This document shows positions 23,301 through 36,510 of a stretch of 64,000 nt of DNA, in pieces (position 1 is the stretch's first letter; every line of letters begins with the position of its first letter). The stretch comes from Limnoperna fortunei (Eukaryota; Mollusca; Bivalvia; Mytilida; Modiolidae): contig OX104119.1 in the NCBI GenBank assembly GCA_944474755.1, forward strand, positions 80,976,896-81,040,895. Direction: 5' to 3'. Below the pieces are notes generated by a model. The model made no database searches and was not told where the DNA came from. It worked only from the letters and a program-made list of their open reading frames with translations. The position numbers and the translations under genes were made by a program.

Positions 23301-26300
23301 CCTCGTTAGGGAGAAAGTTTATATGAGGTAGGATCCTCCTTAGGGAGAAATTTTATATGAGGTACGAGCATGGATTGAGAGAAAGTTTATATGAGGTAGG
23401 ATCCTCGTTAGGGTGACAGTTTGTAAGAGGTAAGATCCTCATTCGGGAGAAAGCTTATATAATATACGATCATCGATTGAGAGAAAGTTTATATGAGGTA
23501 GGATCCTCGTAAGGGAGAAAGTTTATATGAGATAGGATTCTTGTTAGGGAGAAAGTTTATATGAGGTAGGATCCTCGTTAGGAAGAAAGTTTATATGAGG
23601 TAGGATCCTCCTTATGGTGAAAGTTTATATGAGGTAGGATCCTCATTCGGAAGAAAGTTTATATGAGATACGATCATCGATTTAGAGAAAGTTTATATGA
23701 GGTAGGATCCTCATTAGGGAGAAAGTTTACATGAGGTACGATCATCGATTGAGAAAAAGTTGTTATGAGGTAGGATCCTCGTTAAGGAGAAAGTTTATAT
23801 GAGGTACGATCATCGATTGAGAGAAAGTTTATATGAGGTATGATCCTCCTTAGGGTGAAAGTTTATATGATGTATGACCCTCATTCGGGAGAAAGGTTAT
23901 ATAAGGTACGATCATCGATTGAGAGAATGTTTTTATGAGGTAGGATCCTCCTTAGAGTGAAAGTTTATATGAGGTAGGATCCTCGTTAGGGAGAAAGTTT
24001 ATATGAGGTAGGATCCTCGTTTGGGAGAAAGTTTATATGAGGTAGGATCCTCGTTAGGGAGAAAGTTTATATAAGGTACGATCATCGATTGATAGAAAGT
24101 TTATATGAGGTAGGATCCTTGTTAAGGAGAAAGTTTATATGAGGTAGGATCCTCCTTAGGGAGAAAGTTTATATGAGGTACGAGCATGGATTGAGAGAAA
24201 GTTTATATGAGGTAGGATCCTCGTTAGGTTGAAAGTTTATATGAGGTAGGATCCTCATTCGGGAGAAAGTTTATTTCGGATAGGATCCTCATTCGGGAGA
24301 AAGTTTATCTGAGGTAGGATCCTCGTTAGGGTGAAAGTTTGTAAGAGGTAAGATCCTCATTCGGGAGAAAGCTTATATAAGATACGATCATCGATTGATA
24401 GAAAGTTTATATGAGGTAGGATCCTCGTAAGGGAGAAAGTTTATACGAGATAGGATTCTTGTTAGGGAGAAAATTTATATGAGGAAGGATCCTCATTCGG
24501 GAGAAAGTTTATATGAGGTAGGATCCTCGTTAGGGTGAAAGTTTATATGAGGTAGGATACTCATTCGGGAGAAAGTATATATTTTACGATCATCGATTGA
24601 GAGAAAGTTTATATGAGGCAGGATCCTCATTCGGGAGAAAGTTTATATGAGGTAGGATCCTCGTTAGGGAGAAAGTTTATATGAGGTAGGATCCTAGTTA
24701 GCGAGAAAGTTTATATGAGGTAGGATCCTCGTTAGGAAGAAAGTTTATATGAGGTATGATCCTCGTCAGGGAGAAAGTTTATTTGAGGTAGGATCCTCAT
24801 TCGGGAGAAAGTTTATTTCGGGTAGTATCCTCATTCGGGAGAAAGTTTATATGAGGAAGGATCCTCGTTAGGGAGAAAGTTTATATGAGGTAGGATACTC
24901 ATTCGGGAGAAAGTATATATTTTACGATCATCGATTGAGAGAAAGTTTATATGAGGCAGGATCCTCATTCGGGAGAAAGTTTATATGAGGTAGGATCCTC
25001 GTTAGGGAGAAAGTTTATATGAGGTAGGATCCTAGTTAGCGAGAAAGTTTATATGAGGTAGGATCCTCGTTAGGAAGAAAGTTTATATGAGGTATGATCC
25101 TCGTCAGGGAGAAAGTTCATATGAGGTAGGATCCTCATTCGGGAGAAAGTTTATATAAGGTACGATAATCGTTTGAGAGAAAGTTTATATGAGGAACGAT
25201 CATCGAATGAGAGAAAGTTTATTTGAGGTAGGATCCTCGTTAGGGAGAAAGTTTATATGATGTAGGATCCTCATTCTTAGTTTATTTGAGGTAGGATCCT
25301 CATTCGGGAGAAAGTTTATATGAGGTAGGATCCTCGTTAGGGTGAAAATTTGTATGAGGTAAGATCTTCATTCGGGAGAAAGTTTACATAAGATACGATC
25401 TCGATTGAGAGAAAGTTTATATGAGGTAGGATCCTCGTTAGGGAGAAAGTTTATATGAGGTAGGATCCTCGTCAGGGAGAAAGTTTATATGAGGTAGGAT
25501 CCTCATTCAGGAGAAAGTTTATATGAGGTAAGATCCTCATTCGGGAGAAAGTTTACATAAGATACGATCTCGATTGAGAGAAAGTTTATATGAGGTAGGA
25601 TCCTCGTTAGGGAGAAAGTTTATATGAAGTAGGATCCTCGTTAGGGAGAAAGTTTGTATGAGGTAGGATCCTCATTCGGGAGATAGTTTATATGAGGTAC
25701 GATCACCGAATGAGAGAAAGTTTATATGAGGTAGGATCCTCCTTAGGGAGAAAGTTTATATGAGGTACGAGCATGGATTAAGAGAAAGTTTATATGAGGT
25801 AGGATCCTCGTTAGGTTGAAAGTTTATATGAGGTAGGATCCTCATTCGGGAGAAAGTTTATTTCGGGTAGGATCCTCATTCGGGAGAAAGTTTATCTGAG
25901 GTAGGATCCTCGTTAGTGTGAAAGTTTGTAAGAGGTAAGCTCCTCATAAGGGAGAAAGCTTATATAAGATACGATCATCGATTGAGAGAAAGTTTATATG
26001 AGGTAGGATCCTCGTAAGGGAGAAAGTTTATATGAGATAGGATTCTTGTTAGGGAGAAAGTTTATATCAGGAAGGATCCTCAATCGGGAGAAAGTTTATA
26101 TGAGGTAGGATCCTCGTTAGGGTGAAAGTTTATATGGGGTAGGATCCTCATTCGGGAGAAAGTTTATATGAGGTAGGATCCTCATTCGGGAGAAAGTTTA
26201 TTTCGGGTAGGATCCTCATTCGGGAGAAAGTTTATATGAGGTAGGATCCTCGTTAGGGAGAAAGTTTATATGAGGTAGGATCCTCATTCGGGAGAAAGTA

Positions 26301-29300
26301 TATATTTTACGATCATCGATTGAGAGAAAGTTTATATGAGGCAGGATCCTCCTTCGGGAGAAAGTTTATATGAGGTAGGATCCTCGTTAGGGAGAAAGTT
26401 TATATGAGGTAGGATCCTCGTTAGCGAGAAAGTTTATATGAGGTAGGATCCTTGTTAGGAAGAAAGTTTATATGAGGTATGATCCTCGTCAGGGAGAAAG
26501 TTCATATGAGGTAGGATCCTCATTCGGGAGAAAGTTTATATAAGGTACGATAATCGATTGAGAGAAAGTTTATATGAGGTACGATCATCGATTGAGAGAA
26601 AGTTTATTTGAGGTAGAATCCTCGTTAGGGAGAAAGTTTATATGATGTAGGATCCTCATTCGGGAGAAAGTTTATATGAGGTAGGATCCTCATTCGGGAG
26701 AAAGTTTATATGAGGTAGGATCCTCGTTAGGGTGAAAATTTGTATGAGGTAAGATCCTCATTCGGGAGAAAGTTTACATAAGATACGATCTCGATTGAGG
26801 GAAAGTTTATATGAGGTAGGATCCTCGTTAGGGAGAAAGTTTATATGAGGTAGGATCCTCGTTAGGGAGAAAGTTTATATGAGGTAGGATTCTCATTCAG
26901 GAGAAAGTTTATATGAGGTAAGATCCTCATTCGGGAGAAAGTTTACATAAGATACGATCTCGATTGAGAGAAAGTTTATATGAGGTAGGATCCTCGTTAG
27001 GGAGAAAGTTTATATGAGGTAGGATCCTCATTCGGGAGAAAGTTTATATGAGGTAGGATCCTCGTTAGGGTGAAAGTTTGTATGAGGTAGGATCCTCGTT
27101 GGGGAGAAAGTTTATATGAGGTAGGATCCTCATTCGGGAGAAAGTTTACATAAGATACGATCTCGATTGAGGGAAAGTTTATATGAGGTAGGATCCTCGT
27201 TAGGGAGAAAGTTTATATGAGGTAGGATCCTCGTTAGGGAGAAAGTTTATATGAGGTAGGATCCTCATTCGGGAGAAAGTTTATATGAGGTAGGATCCTC
27301 ATTCGGGAGAAAGTTTACATAAGATACGATCTCGATTGAGAGAAAGTTTATATGAGGTAGGATCCTCGTTAGGGAGAAAGTTTATATGAGGTAGGATCCT
27401 CATTCGGGAGAAAGTTTATATGAGGTAGGATCCTCGTTAGGGTGAAAGTTTGTATGAGGTAGGATCCTCGTTGGGGAGAATGTTTATATGAGGTAGGATC
27501 CTCATTCGGGAGAAAGTTTATATGAGGTAGGATCCTAGTTAGGGAGAAAGTTTATATAAGGTAGGATCCTCATTCGGGAGAAAGTTTATAAGAGGTAAGA
27601 TCCTCATTCGGGAGAAAGTTTACATAAGATACGATCTCGATTGAGGGAAAGTTTATATGAGGTAGGATCCTCGTTAGGGAGAAAGTTTATATGAGGTAGG
27701 ATCCTCGTTAGGGAGAAAGTTTATATGAGGTAGGATTCTCATTCAGGAGAAAGTTTATATGAGGTAAGATCCTCATTCGGGAGAAAGTTTGCATAAGATA
27801 CGATCTCGATTGAGAGAAAGTTTATATGAGGTAGGATCCTCGTTAGGGAGAAAGTTTATATGAGGTAGGATCCTCATTCGGGAGAAAGTTTATATGAGGT
27901 AGGATCCTCGTTAGGGTGAAAGTTTGTATGAGGTAGGATCCTCGTTGGGGAGAAAGTTTATATGAGGTAGGATCCTCATTCGGGAGAAAGTTTATATGAG
28001 GCAGGATCCTAGTTAGGGAGAAAGTTTATATAAGGTAGGATCCTCATTCGGGAGAAAGTTTATTTCGGGTAGGATCCTCATTCGGGAGAAAGTTTATATG
28101 AGGTAGGATCCTCGTTAGGGTGAAAGTTTATATGAGGTAGGATCCTCGTTGGGGAGAAAGTTTATATGAGGTAGGATCCTCATTCGGGAGAAAGTTTATA
28201 TGAGGCAGGATCCTAGTTAGGGAGAAAGTTTATGTAAGGTAGGATCCTCATTCGGGAGAAAGTTTATTTTGGGGTAAGATCCTCATTCGGGAGAAAGTTT
28301 ATTTCGGGTAGGATCCTCATTCGGGAGAAAGTTTATATGAGGTAGGATCCTCATTCGGGAGAAAGTTTATAAGAGGTAAGATCCTCATTCGGGAGAAAGT
28401 TTATATAAGATACGATCATCGATTGAGAAAACGTTTATATGAGGTAGGATCCTCATTCGGGAGAAAGTTTATATGAGGTAGGATCCTCGTTAGGGTGAAA
28501 GTTTATACGAGGTAGGATGCTCGTTAGGGAGAACGTTTATACAAGGTACGATCATCGATTGAGAGAAAGTTTATATGAGGTAGGATCCTCGTTAGGGAGA
28601 AAGTTTAAATGAGGTAGGATCCTCGTTAGGGACAAAGTTTATATGAGGTGAGATCCTCATTCGGGAGAAAGTTTATATGAGGTACGATCATCGATTGAGA
28701 GAAAGTTTATATGAGGCAGGATCATCATTCGGGAGAAAGTTTATATGAGGTAGGATCCTCGTTATGGAAAAAATTTATATGGGGTAGGATCCTCATTCGG
28801 GAGAAAGTTTATATGAGGTATGATCCTCGTTAGGGAGAAAGGTTATATGAGGTAGGATCCTCATTCGGGAGAAAGTTTAAATAGGGTACGATAATCGATT
28901 GAGAGAAAGTTTATATGAGGTACGATCATCGATTGAGAGAAAGTTTATATGATGTTGGATCCTCGTTAGGGAGAAAGTTTATATGATGTAGGATCCTCAT
29001 TCGGGAGAAAGTTTATTTGAGGTAGGATCCTCATTCGGGAGAAAGTTTATATGAGGTAGGATCATCGTTAGGGTGAAAATTTGTATGAGGTAAGATCCTC
29101 ATTCAGGAGAAAATTTATATGAGGTAGGATCCTCGTTAGGGTGAAAATTTATATGAGGTAGGATCCTCATTCAGGAGAAAGTTTACATGAAGAAGGATCC
29201 TCGTTAGGGTGAAAGTTTATATGAGGTAGGATCCTCGTTAGGGTGAAAATTTGTATGAGGTAAGATCCTCATTCTGGAGAACGTTTATATGAGGTAGAAT

Positions 29301-32300
29301 CCTCGTTAGGGAGAAAGTTTATATGAGGTAGGATCCTCATTCAGGAGAAAGTTTATATGAAGTAGGATCCTCGTTAGGGTGAAAGTTTATATGAGGTAGG
29401 ATCCTCATTCGGGAGAAAGTTTACATGAGGTAGGATCCTCGTTAGGGTGAAAATTTGTATGAGGTAAGATCCTCATTCGGGAGAAAGTTTATATAAGATA
29501 CGATCTCGATTGAGAGAAAGTTTATATGAGGTAGGATCCTCGTTAGGGAGAAAGTTTAAATGAGGTAGGACCCTCGTTAGGGAGAAAGTTTATATGAGGT
29601 AGGATCCTCATTCTGGAGAAAGTTTATATGATGTACGATCATCGATTGAGAGAAAGTTTATATGAGGCAGGATCCTCATTCGGGAGAAAGTTTATATGAG
29701 GTAGGATCCTCATTCGGAAGAAAGTTTATATGAGGTAGGATCCTCGTTAGGGAAAAAATTCATATGAGGTAGGATCCTCGTTAGGGAGAAAGTTTATATG
29801 AGGTAGGATCCTCGTTAGGGAGAAAGTTTATATGAGGTAGGATCCTCATTCGGGAGAAAGTTTATATAAGGTACGATAATCGATTGAGAGAAAGTTTATA
29901 TGAGGTACGATCATCGATTGAGAGAAAGTTTATTTGAGGTAGGTTCCTCGTTAGGGAGAAAGTTTATATGATGTTGGATCCTCATTCGGGAGAAAGTTTA
30001 TTTGAGGTAGGATCCTCATTCGGGAGAAAGTTTATATGAGGTAGGATCCTCGTTAGGGTGAAAATTTGTATGAGGTAAGATCCTCATTCCGGAGAAAGTT
30101 TATATAAGATACGATCTCGATTGAGAGAAAGTTTATATGAGGTAGGATCCTCGTTAGGTAGAAAATTTATATGAGGTAGGATCCTCGTTAGGGAGAAAAT
30201 TTATATGAGGTAGGATCCTCATTCAGGAGAAAGTTTATATGAGGTAGGATCCTCGTTAGGGTGAAAGTTTGTATGAGGTACGATCCTCGTTAGAAGAAAG
30301 TTTATATGAGGTACGATCCTCGTTAGAAGAAAGTTTATATGAGGTAAGATCCTCGTTAGGGAGAAAGTTTATATGAGGTAAGATCCTCGTTAGGGAGAAA
30401 GTTTATATGAGGTAGGATCCTCATTCGGGAGAAAGTTTATATGAGGTAAGATCATCGATTGAGAGAAAGTTTATATGAGGTAGGATCCTCGTTAGGGAGA
30501 AAGTTTATATAAGGAACGATCATCTATTGAGAGAAAGTTTATATGAGGTAGGATCCTCGTTAGGGAGAAAGTTTATATGAGGTAAGATGCTCGTTATGGA
30601 GAAAGTTTATATAAGGTACGATCATCGATTGAGAGAAAGTTTATATGAGGTAGGATCCTCGTTAGGGAGAAAGTTTAACTGAGGTAGGATCCTCGTTTGG
30701 GAGAAAGTTTATATGAGGTGGGATCCTCATTCGGGAGAAAGTTTATATGAGGTACGATCATCGATTGAGAGAAAGTTTATATGAGACAGGATCCTCATTC
30801 GGGAGAAAGTTTATATAAGGTACGATAATCGATTGAGAGAAAGTTTATTTGAGGAAGGATCCTCGTTATGGAGAAAGTTTATATGATGTAGGATCCTCAT
30901 TCGGGAGAAAGTTTATTTGAGGTAGGATCCTCATTCGGGAGAAAGTTTATATGAGGTAGGATCCTCGTTAGGGTGAAAATTTGTATGAGGTAAGATCCTC
31001 ATTCGGGAGAAAGTTTATATAAGATACGATCTCGATTGAAAGTTTATATGAGGTAGGATCCTCGTTAGGGAGAAAAGTTATATGAGGTAGGATCCTCATT
31101 CAGGAGAGAATTTATATGAGGTAGGATCCTCGTTAGGGTGAAAGTTTATATGAGGTAATATCCTCATTCGGGAGAAAGTTTATATAAGGTAGGATCATCG
31201 TCAGAAGAAAGTTTATATTAGATAGGATCCTCGTTAGGGAGAACGTTTATATGAGGTATGATCCTCATTCGGGAGAAAGTTTATATTAGGTAGGATCCTC
31301 GTTAGGGTGGAAGTTTGTATCAGGTAGGATCCTCATTCGGGAGAAAGTTTATATGAGGTAGGATCCTTATTGGGGAGAATGTTTATATGAGGTAGGATCC
31401 TCATTCGGGAGAAAGTTTATATGAGGTATGATCCTCGTTAGGGAAAAAGTTTATATGAGGCAGGATCCTCATTCGGGAGAAAGTTTATATGAGGTACGAT
31501 AATCGATTGAGAGGAAGTTTATATGAGGTAGGATCCTCCTTAGGGAGAAAGTTATATATGAGGTACGAGCATGGATTTAGAGAAAGTTTATATGAGGTAG
31601 GATCCTCGTTAGGGAGAAAGTTTATATGAGGTAGAATCCTCATTCTGGAGAAAGTTTATTTCGGGCAGGATCCTCATTCGGAAGAAAGTTTATATGAGGT
31701 AGGATCCTAGTTAGGGTGAAAGTTTGAAAGAGGTAAGATCCTCATTCGGGAGAAAGTTTATATAAGATACGATCATCGATTGAGTGAAAGTTTATATGAG
31801 GTAGGATCCTCGTTAGGGAGAAAGTTTATATGAGATAGGATTCTTGCTAGGGAGAAAGTTTATATGAGGAAGGATCCTCATTCGGGAGAAAGTTTACATA
31901 AGGTACGATCACTGATTGAGAGAAAGTTTATATGAGGTATGATCCTCCTTAGATAAAAGTTTATATGAGGTAGGATCCTCATTCGGGAGAAAGTTTATAT
32001 GAGGTACTATCATCGATTGAGAGAAAGTTTATTTGAGGTAGGATCCTCCTTAGGGAGAAAGTTTATATGAGGTACAAGCATGGATTGAGAGAAAGTTTAT
32101 ATGAGGCAGGATCCTCATTCGGGAGAAAGTTTATATGAGGTAGGATCCTCGTTAGGGTAAAAATTTGTATGAGGTAAGATCCTCATTCGGGAGAAAGTTT
32201 ATATAAGATACGATCTCGATTGAAAGTTTATATGAGGTAGGATCCTCGTTAGGGAGAAAAGTTATATGGGGTAGGATCCTCATTCAGGAGAAAATTTATA

Positions 32301-35300
32301 TGAGGTAGGATCCTCGTTAGGGTGAAAGTTTATATGAGGTAGGATCCTCATTCGGGAGAAAGTTTATATGAGGTAGGATCCTCGTAAGGGAGAAAGTTTG
32401 TATGAGGTAAGATCCTCATTCGGGAGAAAGTTTATATAAGATAATATCATTGATTGAGAGATACGATCTCGATTGAAAGTTTATATGAGGTAGGATCCTC
32501 GTTAGGGAGAAAAGTTATATGGGGTAGGATCCTCATTCAGGAGAAAATTTATATGAGGTAGGATCCTCGTTAGGGTGAAAGTTTATATGAGGTAGGATCC
32601 TCATTCGGGAGAAAGTTTATATGAGGTAGGATCCTCGTAAGGGAGAAAGTTTGTATGAGGTAAGATCCTCATTCGGGAGAAAGTTTATATAAGATAATAT
32701 CATTGATTGAGAGAAAGTTTATATGAGGTAGGATCCTCGTTAGAAGAAAGTTTATATGAGGTAGGATCCTCATTCGGGAGAAAGTTTATATGAGGTAGGA
32801 TCCTCATTCGGGAGAAAGTTTATATGAGGTAGGATCGTCGTTAGGGTGGAAGTTTGTATGAGGTAGGATCCTCATTCGGGAGAAAGTCTATATGAAGTAG
32901 GATCCTCGTTGGGGAGAATGTTTATATGAGGTAGGATCCTCATTCGGGAGAAAGTTTATATGAGGTAGGATCCTCGTTAGGGAGAAAGTTTATATGAGGC
33001 AGGATCCTCATTCGGGAGAAAGTTTATATGAGGTACGATAATCGATTGAGAGGAAGTTTATATGAGGTAGGATCCTCCTTAGGGAGAAAGTTTATATGAG
33101 GTACGAGCATGGATTGAGAGAAAGTTTATATGAGGTAAGATCCTCGTTAGGGAGAAAGTCATATGAGGTAGGATCCTCATTCGGGAGAAAGTTTATTTTG
33201 GGTAGGATCCTCATTCGGGGGAAAGTTTATATGAGGTAGGATCCTCGTTAGGGTGAAAGTTTGTAAGAGGTAAGATCCTCATTCGGGGGAAAGTTTATAT
33301 AAGATACGATCATCGATTGAGAGAAAGTTTATATGAGGTAGGATCCTCGTTAGGGAGAAAGTTTATATGACATAGGATTCTTGTTAGGGAGAAAGTTTAT
33401 ATGAGGAAGGATCCTCATTCGGGAGAAAGTTTATATGAGGTAGGATCCTCGTTAGGGTGAAAGTTTATATGGGGAAGGATCCTCATTCGGGAGAAAGTTT
33501 ATATGAGGTAGGATGCTCGTTAGGGAGAAAGTTTATAGAAGGTACGATCATCGATTGAGTGAAAGTTTATATGAGGTAGAATCCTCGTTAGGGAGAAAGT
33601 TTATATGATATAGGATCCTCGTTTGGGAAAAAAATTATATGAGGTAGGATCCTCGTTAGGGAGAAAGCTTATATGAGGTAGGATCCTCGTTAGGAAGAAA
33701 GTTTATATGAGGTATGATCCTCGTTAGGAAGAAAGTTTATATGAAGTAGGATCCTCATTCGGGAGAAAGTTTATATAAGGTACGATCATCGATTGAGAGA
33801 AAGTTTATATGACTTATGATCCTCATTCGGGAGAAAGTTTATATGATGTAGGATCCTCATTCGGGAGAAAGTTTATTTGAGGTAGGATCCTCATTCGGGA
33901 AAAAGTTTATATGAGGTAGGATCCTCGTTAGGGTGAAAATTTGTATGAAGTAAGATCCTCATTCGGGAGAAAGTTTATGTAAGATACGATCTCGATTGAG
34001 AGAAAGTTTATATGAGGTAGGATCCTCATTCGGGAGAATGTTTATTTGAGGTAGGATCCTCATTCGGGAAAAAGTTTATATGAGGTAGGATCCTCGTTAG
34101 GGTGAAAATTTGTATGAGGTAAGATCCTCATTCGGGAGAATTTTATGTAAGATACGATCTCGATTGAGAGAAAGTTTATATGAGGTAGGATCCTCGTTAG
34201 GGATAAAGTTTATATGAGGTAGGATCCTAGTTAGGGTGAAAGTTTATATGTGGTAGGATCCTCATTCGGGAGAAAGTTTTGATGAGGTAGGATCCTCGTG
34301 AAGGAGAAAGTTTGTATGAGGTAAGATCCTCATTCGGGAGAAAGTTTTTATAAGGTAAGATCATCGATTTAGAGAAGGTTTATATGAGGTAGGATCCTCG
34401 TTAGAAGAAAGTTTATATGAGGTAGGATCCTCGTTAGGGAGAAAGTTTACATGAGGTAGGATCCTCATTCGGGAGAAAATTTATATGAGGTAGGATCCTC
34501 GTTAGGGAGAAAGTTTATATGAGGTAGGATCCTCATTCGGGAGAAAGTTTATATGAGGTAGGATCCTCGTTAGGGAGAAAGTTTGTATGAGGTAAGATCC
34601 TCATTCGGTAGAACGTTTATATAAGGTACGATCATCGATTGAGAGAAAGTTTATATGAGGTAGGATCCTCGTTAGAAGAAAGTTTATATGAGGTAGGATC
34701 CTCGTTAGGGAGAAAGTTTATATGAGGTAGGATCCTCGTTAGGGAGAAAGTTTTTTTGAGGTAGGATTCTCATTCGGGAGAAAGTTTATATGAGGTAGGA
34801 TCCTCGTTAGGGTGAAAGTTTGTATGAGGTAGGATCTTCGTCGTGGAGAAAGTTTATATGAGGTAGGATGCTCGTTAGGTAGAAAGTTTATATGAGGTAG
34901 AATCCTCATTCGGGAGAAAGTTTATATGAGGTAGGATCCTCGTTAGGGAGAAAGTTTATATGAGATAGGATTCTTGTTAGGGAGAAAGTTTATATGAGGA
35001 AGGATCCTCATTCGGGAGAAAGTTTATATGAGGTAGGATGCTCGTTAGGGAGAAAGTTTATATAAGGTACGATCATCGATTGAGAGAAAGTTTATATGAG
35101 GTAGGATCCTCATTCGGGAGAAAGTTTATATGAGGTAGGATCCTCGTTAGGGAGAAAGTTTATATAAGGTAGGATCCTCGTTAGGAAGAAATTTTATATG
35201 AGGTATGATCCTTATTCGGGAGAAAGTTTATATGAGGTATGATCCTAGTTAGGGTGAAAGTTTATATGAGGTACGATCATCGATTGAGAGAAAGTTTATA

Positions 35301-36510
35301 TGAGGTAGGATCCTCCTTAGGGTGAAAGTTTATAAAGTTATGAGGTAGGGTCCTTGTTAGGGAGAAAGTTTATATGAGGTACGATCATCGACTGAGAGAA
35401 AGTTTATATGAGGTAGGATCCTCCTTAGGGTGAAAGTTTATATGAGGTAGGATCCTCGTTGGGGAGAAAGTTTATATGAGGTAGGATCCTCATTCGGGAG
35501 AAAGTTTATATGAGGTACGATCATCGATTGAGAGAAAGTTTATATGAGATAAGATCCTCGTTAGTTTATATGAGGTAGGGTCCTCGTTAGGGCGAAAGTT
35601 TATATGAGGTAAGATTCTCATTCGGGAGAAAGTTTATATGAGGTAAGATCCTCGTTAGGGAGAAAATTTATTTTAGGTAGGATCCTCATTCGAGAAGTTT
35701 ATATTCGGTATGATCATCGATTGAGAGAAAGTTTATATGAAGTAGGATCCTCCTTAAGGAGAAAGTTTATATGAGGTAGGATCCTCATTCGGGAGAAAGT
35801 TTATATGAGGTACGATCATCGATGGAGAGAAAGTTTATATGAGGTAGGATCCTCCTTAGGGAGAAAGTTTATATGAGGTACGAGCATGGATTGAGAGATA
35901 GTTTATATGAGGTAGGATCCTCGTTAGGGAGAAAGTTTATATGATGTAGAATCCTCATTCTGGGGAAAGTTTATTTCCGGTAGGATCCTCATTCGGGAGA
36001 AAGTTTATATGAGGTAGGATCCTCGTTAGGGTGAAAGTTTGAAAGAGGTAAGATCCTCATTCGGGAGAAAGTTTATATAAGATACGATCATCGATTGAGA
36101 GAAAGTTTATATGAGGTAGGATCCTCGTTAGGGAGAAAGTTTATATGAGATAGGATTCTTGTTAGGGAGAAAGTTTATATGAGGAAGGATCCACATTCGG
36201 GAGAAAGTTTATTTGAGGTAGGATCCTCATTCGGGAGAAAGTTTATATGAGGTAGGATGCTCGTTAGGGAGAAAGTTTATATAAGGTACGATCATCGATT
36301 GAGAGAAAGTTTATATGAGGTAGGATCCTCATTCGGGAGAAAGTTTATATGAGGTACGATCATCGATTGAGAGAAAGTTTATATGAGGTAAGATCCTCGT
36401 TAGTTTATATGAGGTAGGGTCCTAGTTAGGGAGAAAGTTTATATGAGGTAAGATTCTCATTCGGGAGAAAGTTTATATGAGGTTTGATCCTCATTAGGGA
36501 GAAAGTTTGT
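11381..36510. repeat. Giant 34-bp tandem satellite array (~740 monomers, 25 kb)
   Basis: The monomer is 34 bp: the common part AAAGTTTATATGAGGTA followed by a variable part. Main subtypes read GGATCCTCATTCGGGAG, GGATCCTCGTTAGGGAG, GGATCCTCCTTATGGTG and CGATCATCGATTGAGAG; rarer ones read CGATCACCGAATGAG, CGAGCATGGATTGAG and a 33-bp CGATCTCGATTGAG form. Most monomers contain the imperfect palindrome GAGGTAGGATCCTC. The left 400 bp are strongly diverged, while the interior is homogeneous. Subtype order is reused at long range (1529, 1936 and 4575 bp offsets), so homogenisation works on blocks as well as monomers. All frames are rich in stops, so the array is not coding. It could be centromeric or heterochromatic satellite; chromosomal location cannot be read from sequence. 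Confidence 0.97.

Noticed and set aside
11381..36510. CRISPR array
   Set aside because: The 34-bp units are contiguous with no unique spacers, and the window is clearly eukaryotic.
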